Positions 63,635 through 64,000 of a DNA stretch of 64,000 bases are shown here, one piece after another. Made by a program: the position numbers and the translations under genes. Every line of letters starts with the position of its first letter. Position 1 is the first letter of the stretch. The DNA comes from Uranotaenia lowii (taxonomy: Eukaryota; Arthropoda; Insecta; Diptera; Culicidae): positions 323,699,906 to 323,763,905 of the forward strand of contig NC_073692.1 of the NCBI RefSeq assembly GCF_029784155.1. Reading direction: 5' to 3'. The notes below the pieces were generated by a model. The model was not told the DNA's origin. It made no database searches and was given only the letters and a program-made list of their open reading frames with translations.

Positions 63635-64000
63635 CAGTACCGTTCATAAAATCGGACACAAGCGCAATTTACTTCAACTTTGAACATCCATGAATTTTTA
63701 ATATGATAATATTCAATATCTTAGGAAATATTTCTTGCGTAATATAAAAATTCACAGGATGGTTTAAATAAAAATAAAACAAACATGAGTTGAGTTTTTG
63801 AAAAGATGAATTGGCTCGATCGAATGTTACGTACAATATTTCAGGCTCGAACCAAAAAATACGATTTCTATTGAAATTTTAACGAATGACATTTGGAAAT
63901 CATATTTCTGTCCAAAAGCTTCCAATTTAATTTAATAAAAAATAAATAAATATCAGTTTCTAATTTTTAAACACGAAAAAATAATTCACTCCATCACCAC
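63635..64000. mobile_element. Possible Tc1/mariner-like element, left end only
   Basis: After TA at 63633-63634 the sequence CAGTACCGTTCATAAAATCG followed by GACAC has the look of a Tc1-like terminal inverted repeat. The element would run past the end of the window, so the other end and any transposase cannot be seen. Confidence 0.45.

Overview
The window looks like repeat-rich, non-genic (intergenic or intronic) DNA from an insect, most probably a mosquito or a close dipteran relative. The basis is an A+T-rich background with no bacterial-style gene packing, spliceosomal-type splice sites, an RTE-clade LINE of the kind abundant in mosquito genomes, tRNA-derived SINE modules, and many small inverted-repeat transposons (hAT, piggyBac-like, Tc1/mariner-like, Helitron). 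The assignment to mosquito rests on family recall, not on a search. No complete, clearly functional host gene is visible. The best host-gene candidate is a small two-exon minus-strand reading frame at 57,116-56,555, with a possible third exon at about 55,881.

Layout. 1-8.3 kb: A+T-rich DNA with diverged dispersed repeats (about 780-1720, 2400-3400) and a SINE with a tRNA-like box A/box B (about 5775-6330). 8.29-9.04 kb: a (CTGT)n microsatellite of about 186 units. 11.97-13.86 kb: broken LINE pieces, with ORF1 (gag-like, minus) and ORF2 (plus) facing away from each other around a perfect 128-bp palindrome. 16.0-16.7 kb: an 18-bp minisatellite. 18.13 kb: a Helitron-type 3' end. 22.7-23.5 kb: a MITE. 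24.9-26.5 kb: a hAT-like element with no visible transposase. 27.0-27.9 kb: a 57-bp-stem hairpin, then a 9-bp TTTTGACAA minisatellite. 29.7-34.5 kb: a candidate composite hAT-like element with long internal inverted repeats and a nested 463-bp hAT MITE. 36.2-37.6 kb: a SINE split by a LINE RNase H/C-terminal fragment and carrying the tRNA-like module on both sides. 39.7-40.4 and 60.06-60.79 kb: two nearly identical TTAA-flanked elements. 40.54-40.83 kb: a complete short Helitron. 46.5-49.9 kb: a nearly full-length RTE-type LINE (minus) whose single ORF2 is disabled. 53.2-54.95 kb and up to 58.8 kb: several MITEs. 61.1-62.3 kb: a Helitron copy interrupted by an 843-bp TA-flanked element. 62.53-63.42 kb: a foldback-type element built from 16-bp tandem units in two opposing arrays, flanked by an 11-bp direct repeat. 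63.64 kb to the end: the start of another Tc1-like element.

How the parts relate. Almost everything recognisable is mobile or repeat-derived, and several insertions are nested and can be ordered in time: hAT MITE inside the large inverted repeat; TA element inside the Helitron; LINE fragment inside the SINE. The most unusual structures are the foldback minisatellite element, the perfect palindrome at the junction of two divergent LINE pieces, and the composite inverted-repeat element at 29.7-34.5 kb. Everything was read by eye; boundaries marked 'about' are approximate.
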